A stretch of 64,000 bases of DNA from Sabellastarte sp. h YS-2021 (GCA_964017235.1 OZ024935.1:30917596-30981595), one strand, 5' to 3'; counted from the stretch's first letter, positions 23,696 through 35,694 are shown. The notes: generated from the sequence alone by a model not told the origin. Numbers and translations: made by a program.

Positions 23696-24838
23696 TATTT
23701 ATAAATTGCTAATGAAATATTTTCAGAAGGCATGTGGGTAGAGCTTGAAGTTACATACAAGAGTAGAACGGGTGGTCAGTGGCTTACAAGGTGTGTTTAA
23801 GCTCATTAATTCAGAAATATTTAGTATGAACCCATTTTGTTGTACGGATAAAAGACTAGGTACACCTTTCCCAAAAGTGGGGTCAAATAAGGAACATGAG
23901 TGAATACATTTCGGTTTTGGGTATTCTTGTTCTAGGCTCTGATACATATTCCCGACAGGAAATATCCATTATATGAGTAAACAACAAGAATGCTGAACTA
24001 AGTATGACAAAAGGAAACATGTTATCAGTCATTTTAAAACTATGTGACCTGTCCGAAAACATACTTTAGTTTACAAAGGGATAAAGTTTGAAATTTAGGT
24101 CACTTACTTGAAATTGTGGAAGTACTGTATGTCAGTGGACAAAAGGTAATTCACAGATTTGCAATCTGCTCACCATCAGTGAGGATATTTGTGAAAAGAA
24201 ACACACATATACACACATATCTGACTGTGACAACTTTCAAACCTGGTATATGCCTCAGTTCCTGATGTAAATGGATTAATGTAGAACTCGTAATAAACCA
24301 ACGACAGCCAATCCATATGTCTATTACCTGTTAATAGTGTTAATGCAATGGACTCTTTACTCATAACCTCATGCTCAACAGACATTAGACCAAAAGTTTG
24401 ATTCCAGGGAAGTCTCGCAGTTCTGAAATTACAGACCCGAGTACCCCATCTGAGCATATTTAAATAGTAATTAACACAATATCCTTGAAAGGGGAAGAAT
24501 TCAACCTTCCTACTAGCCCCTTTTTATATATTTTCTGCAATTTTGACATTCTAGTCCATACAAATAGAGTCACATGACCTAGATGAAGAAGTTAAAACAT
24601 TTTTCTAATGTGGTTTCAGAATTATAACATTACTTGTAAGGCTGTTAAATTATTACATAGACCCTTGCAAAAGTTTACTTAATAATGTATTGATCAATTG
24701 TAGATTTAACTATTCAAGGTGTATTTGTCATAACATAGCCATAAAACAGTAGTTTTCATGTTAGGAATTGGATATTTATTTCAATATACTGTCGATTTTC
24801 AAAGGTGTCCTGTATTTGATCCTGTATAATCAGCGAGC
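23696..24838. other. Intergenic DNA, no recognised gene
   Basis: Two reverse ORFs of 74 and 93 codons (23723-23947, 24176-24457) show no domain and no repeat signature. Nothing else is seen. Confidence 0.45.
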
Positions 24839-24852
24839 ATGAAGGACAAATT

Positions 24853-25330
24853 ACGAGCCACAGTGGTAACACACTTGCTTCCCACCTCTGACGTTGGCAG
24901 TTAAAACCCAAACCTTATGTGGGATAGATGGTAGTTTCTTACCCATAGTCGGCAGTTACATTTATTTATTTATTTTTGGGGGGTTTTACATTGCTTTCAA
25001 CACTGTACAGGTCATATCACGTTGGGTAGTTCGAAGGGCAGAGGAACCCAGTACATAGAGTTTGTCAGGGTTCTGTACTGTAAACTGCCGACCAACAGCA
25101 AGCAACTACCAGCTTTCCCACTCGAGGCCATGTCGGGAACAGAACCCTGGCCCCAGAGGTGGGAGGCGAGGCTGGGGTTCGGCCCGTGGCCCGCTGGTCA
25201 GCAGTTACAGAACAGAATCATGATCAACTGTATGTACTGGTTTCCTCTGTCCACAATACTATCCATCATGATATGAGCTGTATAGTGTTGAAAGCGACGT
25301 TAAAACTCAAATAAATAAATAAATAAATAA
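24853..25330 (+). mobile_element. tRNA-headed SINE (family A), copy 5, split by copy 6
   Basis: A diverged forward copy whose left part is 24853-24960 and right part is 25197-25330, ending in an AAATAAATAAATAAATAA tail. Outer target-site duplication ATGAAGGACAAATT is perfect at 24839-24852 and 25331-25344. Divergence from the family is clearly higher than in copies 1-4. Confidence 0.88.
24961..25196 (-). mobile_element. tRNA-headed SINE (family A), copy 6, nested in copy 5
   Basis: A reverse-oriented copy lying inside copy 5. Its duplication GTCRGCAGTTACA is at 24948-24960 and 25197-25209 with one mismatch. The head end is rearranged around 25170-25196. Confidence 0.88.
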
Positions 25331-25544
25331 ATGAAGGACAAATTGATTGAAACAAATAGTACATATACACAAAAATACTTTTCATTTGGTGTTGAAAACA
25401 CTAATTCTAACCAAAGCCCATGAGCTTAGGTTGAAGGTCAGAGACATAGTTTTCATGTCCACTACAAAAATCGGCATAATTATTTGGGAGACTTAAAGTA
25501 TTTTGTGTATTGAGCTAGGGGTTTGAGTAAAACCCATGGGCAAA
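25331..25544. other. Short intergenic stretch
   Basis: Nothing recognised besides the right copy of the SINE target duplication. Confidence 0.4.
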
Positions 25545-25875
25545 GTCAGCCAGGGTCATAGCAGGACAGGTTCTCAGGTTTGCCACTTGTGGTTATCGAA
25601 CCCACACAAAAGTGACTGTGTGTGTTATTCATTTATTTATTTGGGGTTTTACGTTGCTTTCAACACTGTACAGGTCATATCATGACGGGTAGTTGGAAGG
25701 GCAGAGGAAACCAGTACATACAGATCATTAGGGTTCTGTACTGTAAACTGCCGACCAACGGCAAGCAACTACCAGCTTAACCCACTTCAGGCCATGCCGG
25801 GAACCGAACCCCAGTCTCAGAGGTGGGAGGGTGACTGTGTGTGATTAGATTCCAAATTTCCGTGGGCAAGGTTAG
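25545..25875 (-). mobile_element. tRNA-headed SINE (family C), copy 2, split by a family A SINE
   Basis: The reverse complement reads a tRNA-like head, a GGTTCGATAACC B box (25594-25605) and a body CTGAGAACCTGTCCTGCTAT leading to GACCCTGGCTG, as in copy 3. The family A SINE at 25625-25830 interrupts the head. The A-box side (25844-25875) is diverged. Confidence 0.6.
25625..25830 (-). mobile_element. tRNA-headed SINE (family A), copy 7, 5'-truncated
   Basis: Reverse-oriented; lacks about 30 bp of the tRNA head at its right end. Perfect 13-bp target-site duplication GTGACTGTGTGTG at 25612-25624 and 25831-25843 shows the truncation occurred at insertion. Confidence 0.9.
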
Positions 25876-26265
25876 ATATATTAGTATAATGAATTAACAA
25901 TGTGGTACACCAGTGTGTGGACAGTGTTTGCAAATGTTAATACCAATAGTATTAACCCCAATAGTAGACTTTCGTCAAGTCTACTTTTTGTCTTTTATGT
26001 AATATACGACTATTGTATGACTTTTGGAGAAAGAGACAGCCCTGACAAGTTTTCAGAGACTATCTCCTCTTACTCCTGAATGTTTGTGGTAAAATAAATT
26101 TACATTTCCAATTTACATTTAACTGTTCAGGTTAATGATGGATACAAATTCAAAGACTTGGAGCAAGTCTACCCCAATAGTTAATTCTCTGAATTTTAAT
26201 AATGAAGTTAGTAACTGTCAAATGCGTGTTATACTTTTATTCATCAACAAAACAATAAAAAATGA
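25876..26265. other. Intergenic DNA
   Basis: No gene or repeat recognised. Confidence 0.4.
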
Positions 26266-26269
26266 GACT

Positions 26270-27760
26270 TTATTAATTCTAATTCTAATTGGACTTTTAT
26301 AGCGCTTAATCTCCCCATACAACAGGACTCTAAGGTGCAACAAAACCAAAAAAAAAGACAGTCAACCAAATTTCAGTATCCAGAGACAGAAGAGAGGTCA
26401 AGCACCACAGAGAATGCCAGAGATGATCCAGGCTAAGGTGGGTATGCTTTGGTGCACAAGTAGGTTTTGCTTTCTGAAAGAGGCCAGGGAGGGAGAGGCA
26501 CGACTCTCATCTGGAAGAGCATTCCACACAGTGGAAGCATCAAAAGCAAAACTATTACCAAACTGTTTGACAGATTTATGAACAGAAGGGTAGAACTTTG
26601 GAAATTGCAACCACTTTGACTGTACCTGGTACTATAAGAACTGCTGTAGGAAGAAAGATATGGAGCAAAATACCTAGGAAAACCTGAGTGAAGAAACTTA
26701 TAAACAAGCGTGGCTGTCTTAAACACCATGCGCTGTTCAACAGGAAGCCAATGCAATTTCTTAAGCTCAGGAGTTATACTGGTGTATCGACTGGTGTTTG
26801 ATACAATTCTGACTGCACTATTTTGGATGCACTGTAATTTGCGTAGGATGAACTTGGAGAGGCTCCTGAAAAGTGAGTTGCAGTAATCCAACTGACTACT
26901 AACAAGAGCATTAGCCACAAGTGCAGAAACATCATGAGTAAGAAACTGGCTGACATGTCTGAAATCACGTAGTTTAACAAAACAACTTTTGCAGACATTC
27001 TGAACATGCTTGGACAGGGAAAAATCTGAATCCAACCACACACCTAAATTCTTGACTGAGTCAACAGGGCTGAGTGGACTGCCCAAGATATCAATTGGAA
27101 AACATGCTTTCAACTTGTCCGTCCTCTTCAAACCAAATATAATAAACTCAGTCTTGTCAGGATTCAGTTTGAGCTTACTAGTTGACATCCACTCTTTAAG
27201 ATCATCTAGGCACCTGTTCAACTTTTCAAAGGCAGCAGATGCATTCTTCTGGGATAAATGCACATAAACTTAGTTGTCATCTGCATAGAAATGAAACTTT
27301 TTTCCTTTATGTTTGCTGATAATCAAACTGAGGGGGGTGGTGCACAATGAGAACAACAAAGGGCCCAGGACAGAAACTTGGGGGATGCCAAATAGGAGTT
27401 TACAAACATCTGACAAAGTAGAACCAATTTTTATTGATTGATAACGGTCTGTTAAGTAGGAAGTGAACCATTTCAGAACAGAGCCACAGACTCCAAACCA
27501 AATATGGAGGCAACTGAGAAGAGTGAAATGATCTATGGTATCAAAAGTGGCAGACAAGTCGAGCAATACTAAGGCAGTGGGTTCACCTCTTGACAATGAT
27601 AAGTGAACTTTATTTTTTATAGAAAGAAGAGCAGTATGAAACCCACAAACATTATTATGATAGGTCATACCCAGGTCACACACTGGAGAGGATACTATAA
27701 TAATCATGGTGAATGTACTAGAATACAGGCAATTTCAAATTTGTCAAAATTCTCCAAAAA
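26270..27760 (-). mobile_element. L2-like LINE (family B), copy 2, 5'-truncated
   Basis: Reverse strand. The 27707-27270 part reads TALLSIKNKVHLSLSRGEPT, LLDLSATFDTIDH, a GIPQVSVLGPLLF box (the usual GVPQGSVLGP with a G-to-V change) and the start of the catalytic box YADDN at 27270; the frame stops there and resumes at 27263 as HLSQKNASAAFEKLNRCL down to 26433. KLKLNPDKTEFI, NLGVWLDSDF, KKLHWLPVEQ follow, and a further frameshift near 26610 leads to FDASTVWNALPDESRAS. The 3' end at 26270 has an AATTAGAATTAGAATTAATAA tail in its direction. It is 5'-truncated inside the reverse transcriptase. Confidence 0.9.
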
Positions 27761-28219
27761 GAGACAATTAAGTGTTGTTATGTGATAAAAAGATTTACAG
27801 ACTTCTGTGATAAGGTATGATGTTTTTCGACTGTCCCTAGATTAATCCTCAGAAAGGAGATTATACTCTCATACACTCTCTAATTTGTAAAGAAAACTGA
27901 CACTAGAAAACAGACACCACACGCATTCCATTACCAGTAACCCTCGATGTCATAAAACTACATCTGCTTCTACTTGTTTTTGTCATAATGGTAGCCTTAT
28001 AAAGCCTGTCAACAAGGTTATGAAAATGTAAAACTGTAACTTGTCAACTGTACCTTGAGTACGAAGTAAATAAATAGGTAAATAAATAAAATAAATACAT
28101 AAAAATTCGTCCACAAATAAGAGACAAAAAGTATCGGGTTTGGTTTTACAACTACGTACCTAGCTCTGTTGTTTACAAGATTTCTTCAGATATCTTTAAA
28201 AAATACAATGAACCCAGCA
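27761..28219. other. Intergenic DNA
   Basis: No gene recognised; an AAATAAATA-rich stretch lies at 28066-28100. Confidence 0.4.
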
Positions 28220-28845
28220 GGCCAGGTCCAATTCTTAACATCATGTTTTGGTCATGTTAGTATATGACATCAACTATCACTCGGATATGATTTAAGGTAG
28301 TCATATCATCTGACACAAATCTGACATCTAGTTTATGCGACATGACTTATGTCAATAACATACCTGTAATATCAGCTAGATGTCAAAATGATTACCAGAC
28401 CTAACATGATCTTCATTATCCTATTTAATGACATCAAAAAGATGTCCAATTGATGAATCATCAAAGATGTCTTGTCTTCGGTGGATAACTGATGTCTTGA
28501 TGACCTGCAAAAAGTCTAATCCTTAACATCATAACTTGGTCATGTCATAATATGACATAACATTGACACCATCCCAACATGACTCTGTGTAATCATATCA
28601 AATGATGAAAATATGATGTTCGAATTATATGATGTGACATGATATTCTACTCGGGCATTGTTTCTGACATCTTAATGATATTAATATGATGTCACTTTGT
28701 TAAGACATTTAAAGTGGAGTATCATCATATCATTTGAGATCAGATTGACATCGGTATTCTATAAAATTATGATGTCATTTTTCATGAATATTACCAATAC
28801 ATTGTATGGATGTCTAAATGATGTTAAAGTCGGAATAATTTATCT
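28220..28845. repeat. Tract dense in TGATGTC/GACATCA motifs, left block
   Basis: GATGTC or its complement GACATC appears about every 40-50 bp on both strands, together with CATATGATG and TCATATCAT strings. There is no clean tandem period and no coding potential. A related block lies at 29697-29900, beyond inserted SINEs. Confidence 0.6.
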
Positions 28846-28887
28846 AGTCTGTGATAAGTCAAAGTTGGGTTTTACATCCTGTAAAAC

Positions 28888-29262
28888 AGCCAGGGTCATA
28901 TTAGGACAGGCCCTCAGCTTTTTCACATGAGTAGGGGCAAACCCAGGCAGAGATGACAACCTGTGATTAGATGCTGAACCTGCTAACCAGGGCCACAGTG
29001 GCAAAGTGGTAACACTCTCACCTCCCACCTCTGAGGCTGGGGTTCGGTTCCAGGCATGGCCTCAAGTGGGAAAGCTGGTAGTTGCTTGCCGTTGGTCGGC
29101 AGTTTACAGTACAGAACCCTGACAAACTGTCTGTACTGGTTTCCTCTGCCCTTCCAACTACCCATCCTGATACGACCTGTACAGTGTTGAAAGCGACGTA
29201 AAACCCCAAATAAATTAATAAATAAATGAACCTGCTAACCAACTTGGCCTCTAGTCTGTGTG
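28888..29262 (-). mobile_element. tRNA-headed SINE (family C), copy 3, split by a family A SINE
   Basis: The reverse complement of 29228-29262 plus 28888-28989 gives GCCAAGTTGGTTAGCAGG (A box), then a CTGGGTTTGCCCC B-box-like segment and a body with GAGGGCCTGTCCTAATATGA and CCCTGGCTG. A family A SINE (28990-29227) lies inside the head. Confidence 0.65.
28990..29227 (+). mobile_element. tRNA-headed SINE (family A), copy 8
   Basis: Forward, full-length. Perfect 15-bp target-site duplication TGAACCTGCTAACCA at 28975-28989 and 29228-29242; the target is the tRNA-like head of a family C SINE. Confidence 0.92.
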
Positions 29263-29696
29263 ATGTTGCTTTGACAGAGATAATTAATTTTTGGTATAGA
29301 CAAAACAATTATATTTAACACTGTAACTAAAATGCTGTGTGACAGTAAAAATCTTCAAGAAATATGTTGATTTCCAAACAAATATACACTTTAGTGTTTG
29401 CAACCAAGCCAAAGATTGAGTAAATAAAGAAAAAAGTTTCGAAAAAAGTGATTCTTATATTCAAATTTTTGTACCCATAATTTGTACACTGTAGTATAAA
29501 TTTTTCTAACTTGTTCACAGATGACATTCATTATTTGCTGTCATGGAATAATCTGTATAGTACATGGAAATGAATTTAAGCTGTGTCACATAAGTGTACA
29601 CAAATGGCAGTTGTATATTGGGGGTTTTAGCAATGTACACAACATTAACAAAAAAAATATAACCAAACTTGTATTACTAAAAATTTAAGGACTTGC
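29263..29696. other. AT-rich intergenic DNA
   Basis: Nothing recognised. Confidence 0.4.
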
Positions 29697-29900
29697 AAAA
29701 TGATGTCAACCAGATTTTTTGATCAGTACATCATATTGATGGCAGTTTCTGATGTCATATAGACATGATGTAAATCCAATTTTCAAATTGGGTCATCATA
29801 TTGATATGCTGATATCATATTTATAATCGGCTACTAGATGTCATTTTTATGGCTTTTGGAGATGTCAAATAAACTGGGTCACTAAAGATCAATTTGACAT
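29697..29900. repeat. Tract dense in TGATGTC motifs, right block
   Basis: Same motif class as 28220-28845: GATGTCAACC, TGATGTCATATAGACATGAT, AGATGTCATTTTTATGG, GAGATGTCAAATAAAC. It ends about 230 bp before the first coding exon of the acetyltransferase gene. Confidence 0.55.
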
Positions 29901-30128
29901 TTAAAATATGTCATTTCAAATTTCAAATAAGCATGAGTTTTGGATGTCTTACCCAGTGTCTTTCTGATTTCGTTTTGATATCCTATTGCCTGCTGGGAAT
30001 TTGGAATAATATCAATCAGTTCTGGCCACGTGAAGTTAGCAATTTTTTTTCATTTTTGCATGGTCAAATTTTTGTTCTTGCAAAAATGTTTTTTAATTAT
30101 TACTGATTCTTGTGAACACATTTCAGGG

Positions 30129-33100
30129 ATGGAGTGTAGGATTGCTACAGCCTCTGACAAAGAAGCAATTATTGCTGCATTTCCTGATATTTATGGCGGG
30201 AGAGATTATTTGGCTTTTGAATATGACAGTTACATGAAGAGCGAGAAGTACAAATGTTTTGTTGGAGAACTTGGTGGAAATATTGTAAGTTATATTTTTT
30301 AAATATTAAGGCTATTAGGCTCTATTAGATACAGATTTGTCAAATCACTTGATCGGGATGTTCCATGTTAAAAATATATTGTCTAATTCTGTTAAAAAAT
30401 TGCACATAATAATAGTTCCTCGATACTATTTCTTTGGTTCATACTGTAGAATAAAGAAAATATACTTAATGCCCCTGTTCCACCAAAGGACTAAGGCCCG
30501 ACCCTTAATCATGGACAGTCGGTGATGAAAATGGTAAAATGGGCGGGAATACTGAATAGGCATCAAAGCCTGGGATTAAGTACAGATCGGCCTCAGGAAG
30601 CCTGAGGAGGCCCCAGGCGGCCCCAGACAGTCCCTGACTGTTCTGGGACTAAGAACCGATTAAGCCAGTTTTCTGGTCGGTTTCAACCACGATCCTGTCA
30701 TACACATACCGACTGGGTCCCGATTAAGTCCCGGCATCCTCAGGCCTCCTCAGTCTTTCCCAGACCACGATCGCTGATTCTTGTTTTGCAGAAAAGGTGG
30801 ATTTTCTGGGTATATATATATAAATTCCGCGATCTAATTATCATTACTTTTATAGCAACACAGCAGGATGCCACCTTTTAATGGAAGACAGCTTCAGCAA
30901 CAACTTAGGGCTTTTTTAGTTTTTATTCAGTTACAAATAATGATGTATTTCCTATTTCTACGTCGACCACAGCAACCAAGGACAAGTTTTGCGGCAGTCT
31001 CCCTGTGTCTCTGACAAGACTATTAAGTGGTTTTCAAGAACAAACAACAAACACTTGCAAAGTACTAAGCGTTTAGTAATATAAATAGAGATTGAAAAAA
31101 AGAACATAATGTACATTTTATTAATATTTTTCCCGAAATGGGTTTTTTTCTGTCTCTCAAACCAATGACTATTGAACTGTTCATCTGTGCTACAAGTTAG
31201 ATAACATTTTAAGTGCACTAGCTGTGATTACTTTCTGATTAAAGCAATAACTTAGAATAGCCATACCATGCAAGCCAGACAGGATCAGTAATTTACGACT
31301 TTGTGTCATAAATTCCAGTCGTACAGTGTGCCAATCTTAAAAAACATCAGCCATAACCTGTTACTAATTTGATCAAATTAAAATAATCTCGATGCTTCAT
31401 CTTTAAAACCACCATCTGAGGACAAATAATGATATTTGAACCCTACTCAGTTGCATCTAAAACATTTTCTGTTCATATATACGAACTTCACGTATTGACC
31501 TTAAATAACAGAGAAAATAAAACTGATCATTTTAATAACAAAATATATTCACAGTTATCAATAATGCCACTCTTCACGTTCCACAAGAAACAGTAATTTT
31601 ATTTGAGCCTCGTTGGTGTAGTGGTTAGAAAGTTAAAAGGAACATAAAATACTAACTCTAACTTTGACCATGCCAAAAGGAATCTTCACAAAAAAGGTTG
31701 GGAAACTATGACAGTTTGGGAATCTATGACATCTCAATAAAATGGGATGTCTTATGACCAGGAAGTTAAGCCTGTACAATCTATCTTGAAAGTCAGGTAG
31801 ACTAGTCGTATTGCCATTTGATTGTATACTGAAATGCTACAATAGAAGTCATAACTACTAGCAGCTACATACAATTGATCAAGACCAAAAAAAGTTTTTT
31901 ACTCAAAAGGGATGAGATGCAAAGCCATCTGTAGGGCATTGACTTTAGATTTTTGAAGCCATAAGACACAAGTAGTATACTAGAATTTATGAAAGTCTGG
32001 TGAAAAACACAAATTCCAAGTCAGATACATGCCATACCTGGCCCAGAACTCAGACAGCCAACCATCCAAAACAACAGACAAAAGGGAAACAAGAAAAACC
32101 AAGACCGAAAAGTCTTTCAATCTACAGTTGTGAGCAGCAAAGCCATCAGCAGAAAGGTGACATCAGAACTTGGAAGTTATCAGAGACACGAGCAATGCAC
32201 CATTTATGAAAGTCTGGTGACAAAAATTAATTCTGAGCCAGATACATGTCATACATGGCTTAGAACTGGTCACCCATCTCTAGAACTACGAGCTTTGCTA
32301 GAGCTCGCGCTTAAAAATAAGCCATAAACATGCAATTTCTGGCCCTGTCATACAGTGATCAATTTTACAACATGGCATGGCACAGTGAAGTCAATCTTAT
32401 TGATGTGCAACCGTCGGTGACATGACTATATGCATTGATCCAATAATGTTTTTGTCTGTTGACTCCATTGTGCCTTTATTTCGAAAGGCAAGCCTGTAAC
32501 AGTGGAACAGGGGTATTATGTAACCTGCTGTCACACAATTTGGCAGTACTTACAAAATTGGTAGTGCTAAGAGATAATCTCTATTATTATCTTTGTTTTT
32601 GCAGGTGGCATTTGTGCACATGCAGCTACTTGATCGAAATGAATCCTATCTACAAGGAGCTGAAAGGGTCCATATTAATTACCAAGGGAAGGGGTTGATG
32701 AATCAGTTGACAGTCTATGCAGATCAATACATGGAGAAAACATTTCCTCAAATATCTTCTAAGAAGTATTGTTACCGATTAAAAAAAGAAACCATTGAGA
32801 AATTAAAAAGACACCCTGAAAGATGTATAATATGGGAAAAGGTAAGTAGCAATCCAAAAGATTAAGTTCGTTCCAAAGCAGGTGAGACATTCAGATTTAT
32901 TTTTGCAGGTATTACATAATTTAAAAATTTAAACGATTTCAGCAAAACTAAAGAGCTTGCTTGTGTCTGATGGTACATGTTTTTCCTTCAAGCAACAAGA
33001 AAGCACTTGTAGACTACACACCTCCAGGAGGAGGGAGAGTGGCATTGCTAAATATTTTTTTTCCTAAAGATTTTTTTCCATTCCGGATCTGAATCTTTCC

Positions 33101-35588
33101 GAAAATGTTATCCCTTCTTCCGTTGGCCAGCCTCTAACCACATAAAATTTTCTTTTGAGTTGTGTCAATCAGAATGCTAAGTGAATGGAAATATATACTT
33201 TGAGAATTCTGATTTGTCTCCAATGAAGAAATCGACCTTACAACTGAGCAGATAGGCCTTATGATCCTCTCCTGAGTGTTATAATTCATCACTCAGAACA
33301 CATTTCCCAGATCACGTTTCGCAAGTATTCAGCAGACTTGTATAACTAATCTTCTCTTAGGATGAGATAACTGGACTCCAGTTTTACTAGAACAAGTTTC
33401 AAGAGTACTTTAAAACCTGTGGAATAGAAAAACTGACAATATGTGTAATGTTTTATATATAGGATGAACGAAGAAACAAGAAACATCATGTAACCAAAGA
33501 TTATGTACAAAATAACAACGTTCAACAATAACATGTTGAGATGATTATTTAAGAGATATTCTCTACTTTCTTGAGTTAAGGCACCATTTTTTAATTTTCA
33601 TTTTAAAAAATTGTTAGTTCATTACTTTCTACGATTATATCCAATATTTATTTCTATTTGCAACAAAATATAACCTTTATATTACAAATATGCTATTCTG
33701 TGTACACCTGAGTAAATTAATACACCAGAAGTATTTTAATAGGCAAAATGTTTCTAACTAATTCTGTGCGAATTCATACTGGTTTTCATAGGTTTTATTT
33801 GTTATTTCGCCATTTCAAAATTGCATCCCATGTCATCACACATTTGCAAGGTTTAATGACTACTGATAAACTATCGTGTTGAAATGTTCTTTTATAGTGA
33901 CAGAAACTAGGTTTACTTTTTTGCAGCGAGATTAGCTAAATCATAGGAAGAGCTTACAAGAAAGTCTCTAGCACTCAAATCTTCAATCATAACACCTCAG
34001 AGATTGGTGGCCAGGCAGTTATGACTGAAAATATAGGTTGTAAGAATGCACTCTTGACCACGTAATAGGGGATTTGGTTACTCAAGTTGCAATGCCAAGG
34101 GCCTGTCCCAATATGTCCTTAGCTGTTGAATGAGGCATAAACTACTAACTTTGACTTTGCAAAGTACATTAGCTGATCAGCTGTAATAAATATTTGCATC
34201 CACCCGGACTTGAGGAACTACTTATAAACGGCTCTTCAACTGTCCAAGACCCTGAACCTTGCTGAGAACTCTGCTAAGGAGGGACACATACAAACGTGTA
34301 CATGATGAAAAAGTGCCATATTGTGACAAGATCCCAGAATCTTAGCTATCTTAAAATTGTCTCAAATACACACAGCTGTTTTGGGTGGTTCTGCCATATT
34401 TGTCAAACCTCAAGCTTGGTCCATGGCCTTGACTAAAGCTTACAATTACATTGTCAAAGTTAAGTATATTCAAACTGGTGAAGAGGTACTAACCCAGCAC
34501 ATCAATTTCATTTTCAAATACCAGTTAATTTGCAATCAATGAGGTGTGTACTTGGATTGATTGCCCGAGGGAATAGAAATATCTGGTATTTGTAAAAGAA
34601 ATAAAATTCTGTAACTGATTTATCAGGGACCTGCCAAGTTGTTCCTTGACAAGTTGCAGTACTTTGCAAAACTGAAAACTATGCAAAGTTTACAAGGCTC
34701 TTGGTCTCATGAGCAAATATCTGCTAAAACTGTAGATGCACTTTTTGACTATTAAACCGTTGTCTCATGTTTGAAAAAGGTTTTGTACAAGTCAGAGAAC
34801 CAAAAGAAGCTAATATTAATCATGAAATGTCTGTTTGTTTCAATATCCAATTCTTTGTACATATTCTTTCAAATATTCTTTGTTGTTTTTATTATTTCTT
34901 TCACAGTGAAACAAAAAAAAACGGTTACCAGTTTGCTATTCACACAAATAAAACTTGTACAAATGGGAACAAATTTCCAGCTGTTTACAGCATTTTGTAT
35001 TTCTGTTCTATATATTATTAGGGTACCGTCTGGTATAACATCAAAACAGATATTCTGCAGAAGAGGCTATCCTGTGTTACCCAGCAGTGTGATGGTCCAA
35101 AGGATGATATGGTGATCAAGGAGTCACCTGATCTTAACCTGCATGAAAAACTTAAAGTGAAAGATTATCTTCACGAATATGGAAAGAACTGCAATAATTC
35201 ATTACCCATCAATTGGAGACCCTATGGAAACTATGAAGACAACTTGGATGATATTTTGGAGCACACAAAATGGGTGTTCATGCCAAAGCATGAACTAAGC
35301 AAAGTAGATGAATCATTGAAGAAACTGATATTGGTAGAACAGTATGAATGTGACGTTGGTTTGACATGCATGGCTGACTTTGTTTATCAAGGAGATGCAA
35401 TTATCAATGAAAGGGATCTGTACGGTGTCCTAAAGAAACTTTCTAATGAGTCTCATTACATGTCATTTATGTTTTTCTGTGAAACTCAGTATATGGACAA
35501 ATTCAGTGGAATGCTATTGAAATTGCTTGGACAGGAGCATTTGGAACTTCGGCAAAAGGCTGTCTATGTCGAACAGAAAAGAATATGA
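30129..35588 (+). CDS. GNAT-family N-acetyltransferase, NAT16/histidine N-acetyltransferase-like
   Basis: Host gene with three coding exons: 30129-30284 (52 codons), 32605-32841 (79 codons) and 35022-35588 (188 codons plus stop), 319 residues in all. Every intron is phase 0 with standard borders (GTAAGT donors at 30285 and 32842, AG acceptors at 32603-32604 and 35020-35021). The ATG lies 2 bp inside an exon that begins after TTTCAG at 30121-30126, so at least one 5' UTR exon lies upstream. The product starts MECRIATASDKEAIIAAFPD, then IYGGRDYLAFEYD, as in NAT16-like acetyltransferases, and has the acetyl-CoA-binding NYQGKGLMNQL segment (residues about 76-86; Q-x-x-G-x-G/A type). Such enzymes move acetyl from acetyl-CoA to a free amino acid such as histidine; the substrate here is inferred from family resemblance only. 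No stops interrupt it, and the exons are free of transposon sequence. Intron 1 holds a Harbinger-like element. A LINE fragment begins about 107 bp after the stop, so the 3' UTR is short or disturbed. Confidence 0.85.
30480..32515. mobile_element. Non-autonomous Harbinger-like element in intron 1 of the acetyltransferase gene
   Basis: Termini are inverted: TGCCCCTGTTCCAC at 30480-30493 and its near-complement GTGGAACAGGGGTA at 32502-32515. Flanking 3-bp strings are TAA (30477-30479) and TTA (32516-32518), both of the TWA type used by PIF/Harbinger, but not identical. The left 300 bp contain several GGCCTCAGG/CCTGAGGAGGCC and CCGATTAAG-type short repeats, like the subterminal clusters in the two other Harbinger copies. 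A TATATATATATAAA string at 30812 precedes a short frame starting ATG PPFNGRQLQQQLRAF at about 30868, which may be the remnant of a transposase start. No catalytic domain remains. An internal repeat of about 70 bp occurs at 31989 and 32206. Confidence 0.6.
31600..31700 (+). repeat. tRNA-like SINE head fragment
   Basis: GCCTCGTTGGTGTAGTGGTT at about 31606 has the form of a tRNA 5' arm with an A box; no B box follows. The downstream AACATAAAATACTAACTCTA then ACTTTGACC resembles 34140-34170. It lies inside the intron-1 element. Confidence 0.45.
32842..35021. other. Intron 2 of the acetyltransferase gene
   Basis: 2.2 kb with no gene inside. A weak relic at about 33990-34190 carries AAGGGCCTGTCCCAATATG and GCATAAACTACTAACTTTGA, like the body of SINE family C. 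The rest is AT-rich and unremarkable. Confidence 0.6.
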
Positions 35589-35694
35589 GATTGGTTGCTC
35601 TTGTAAATGATTTTGTCTGTTGTTTTGATGGATTCAGATTTATGTCTCAATGTTCTTTATTTTGTGATGACATTCTTGATTAAGCTATGAATAT

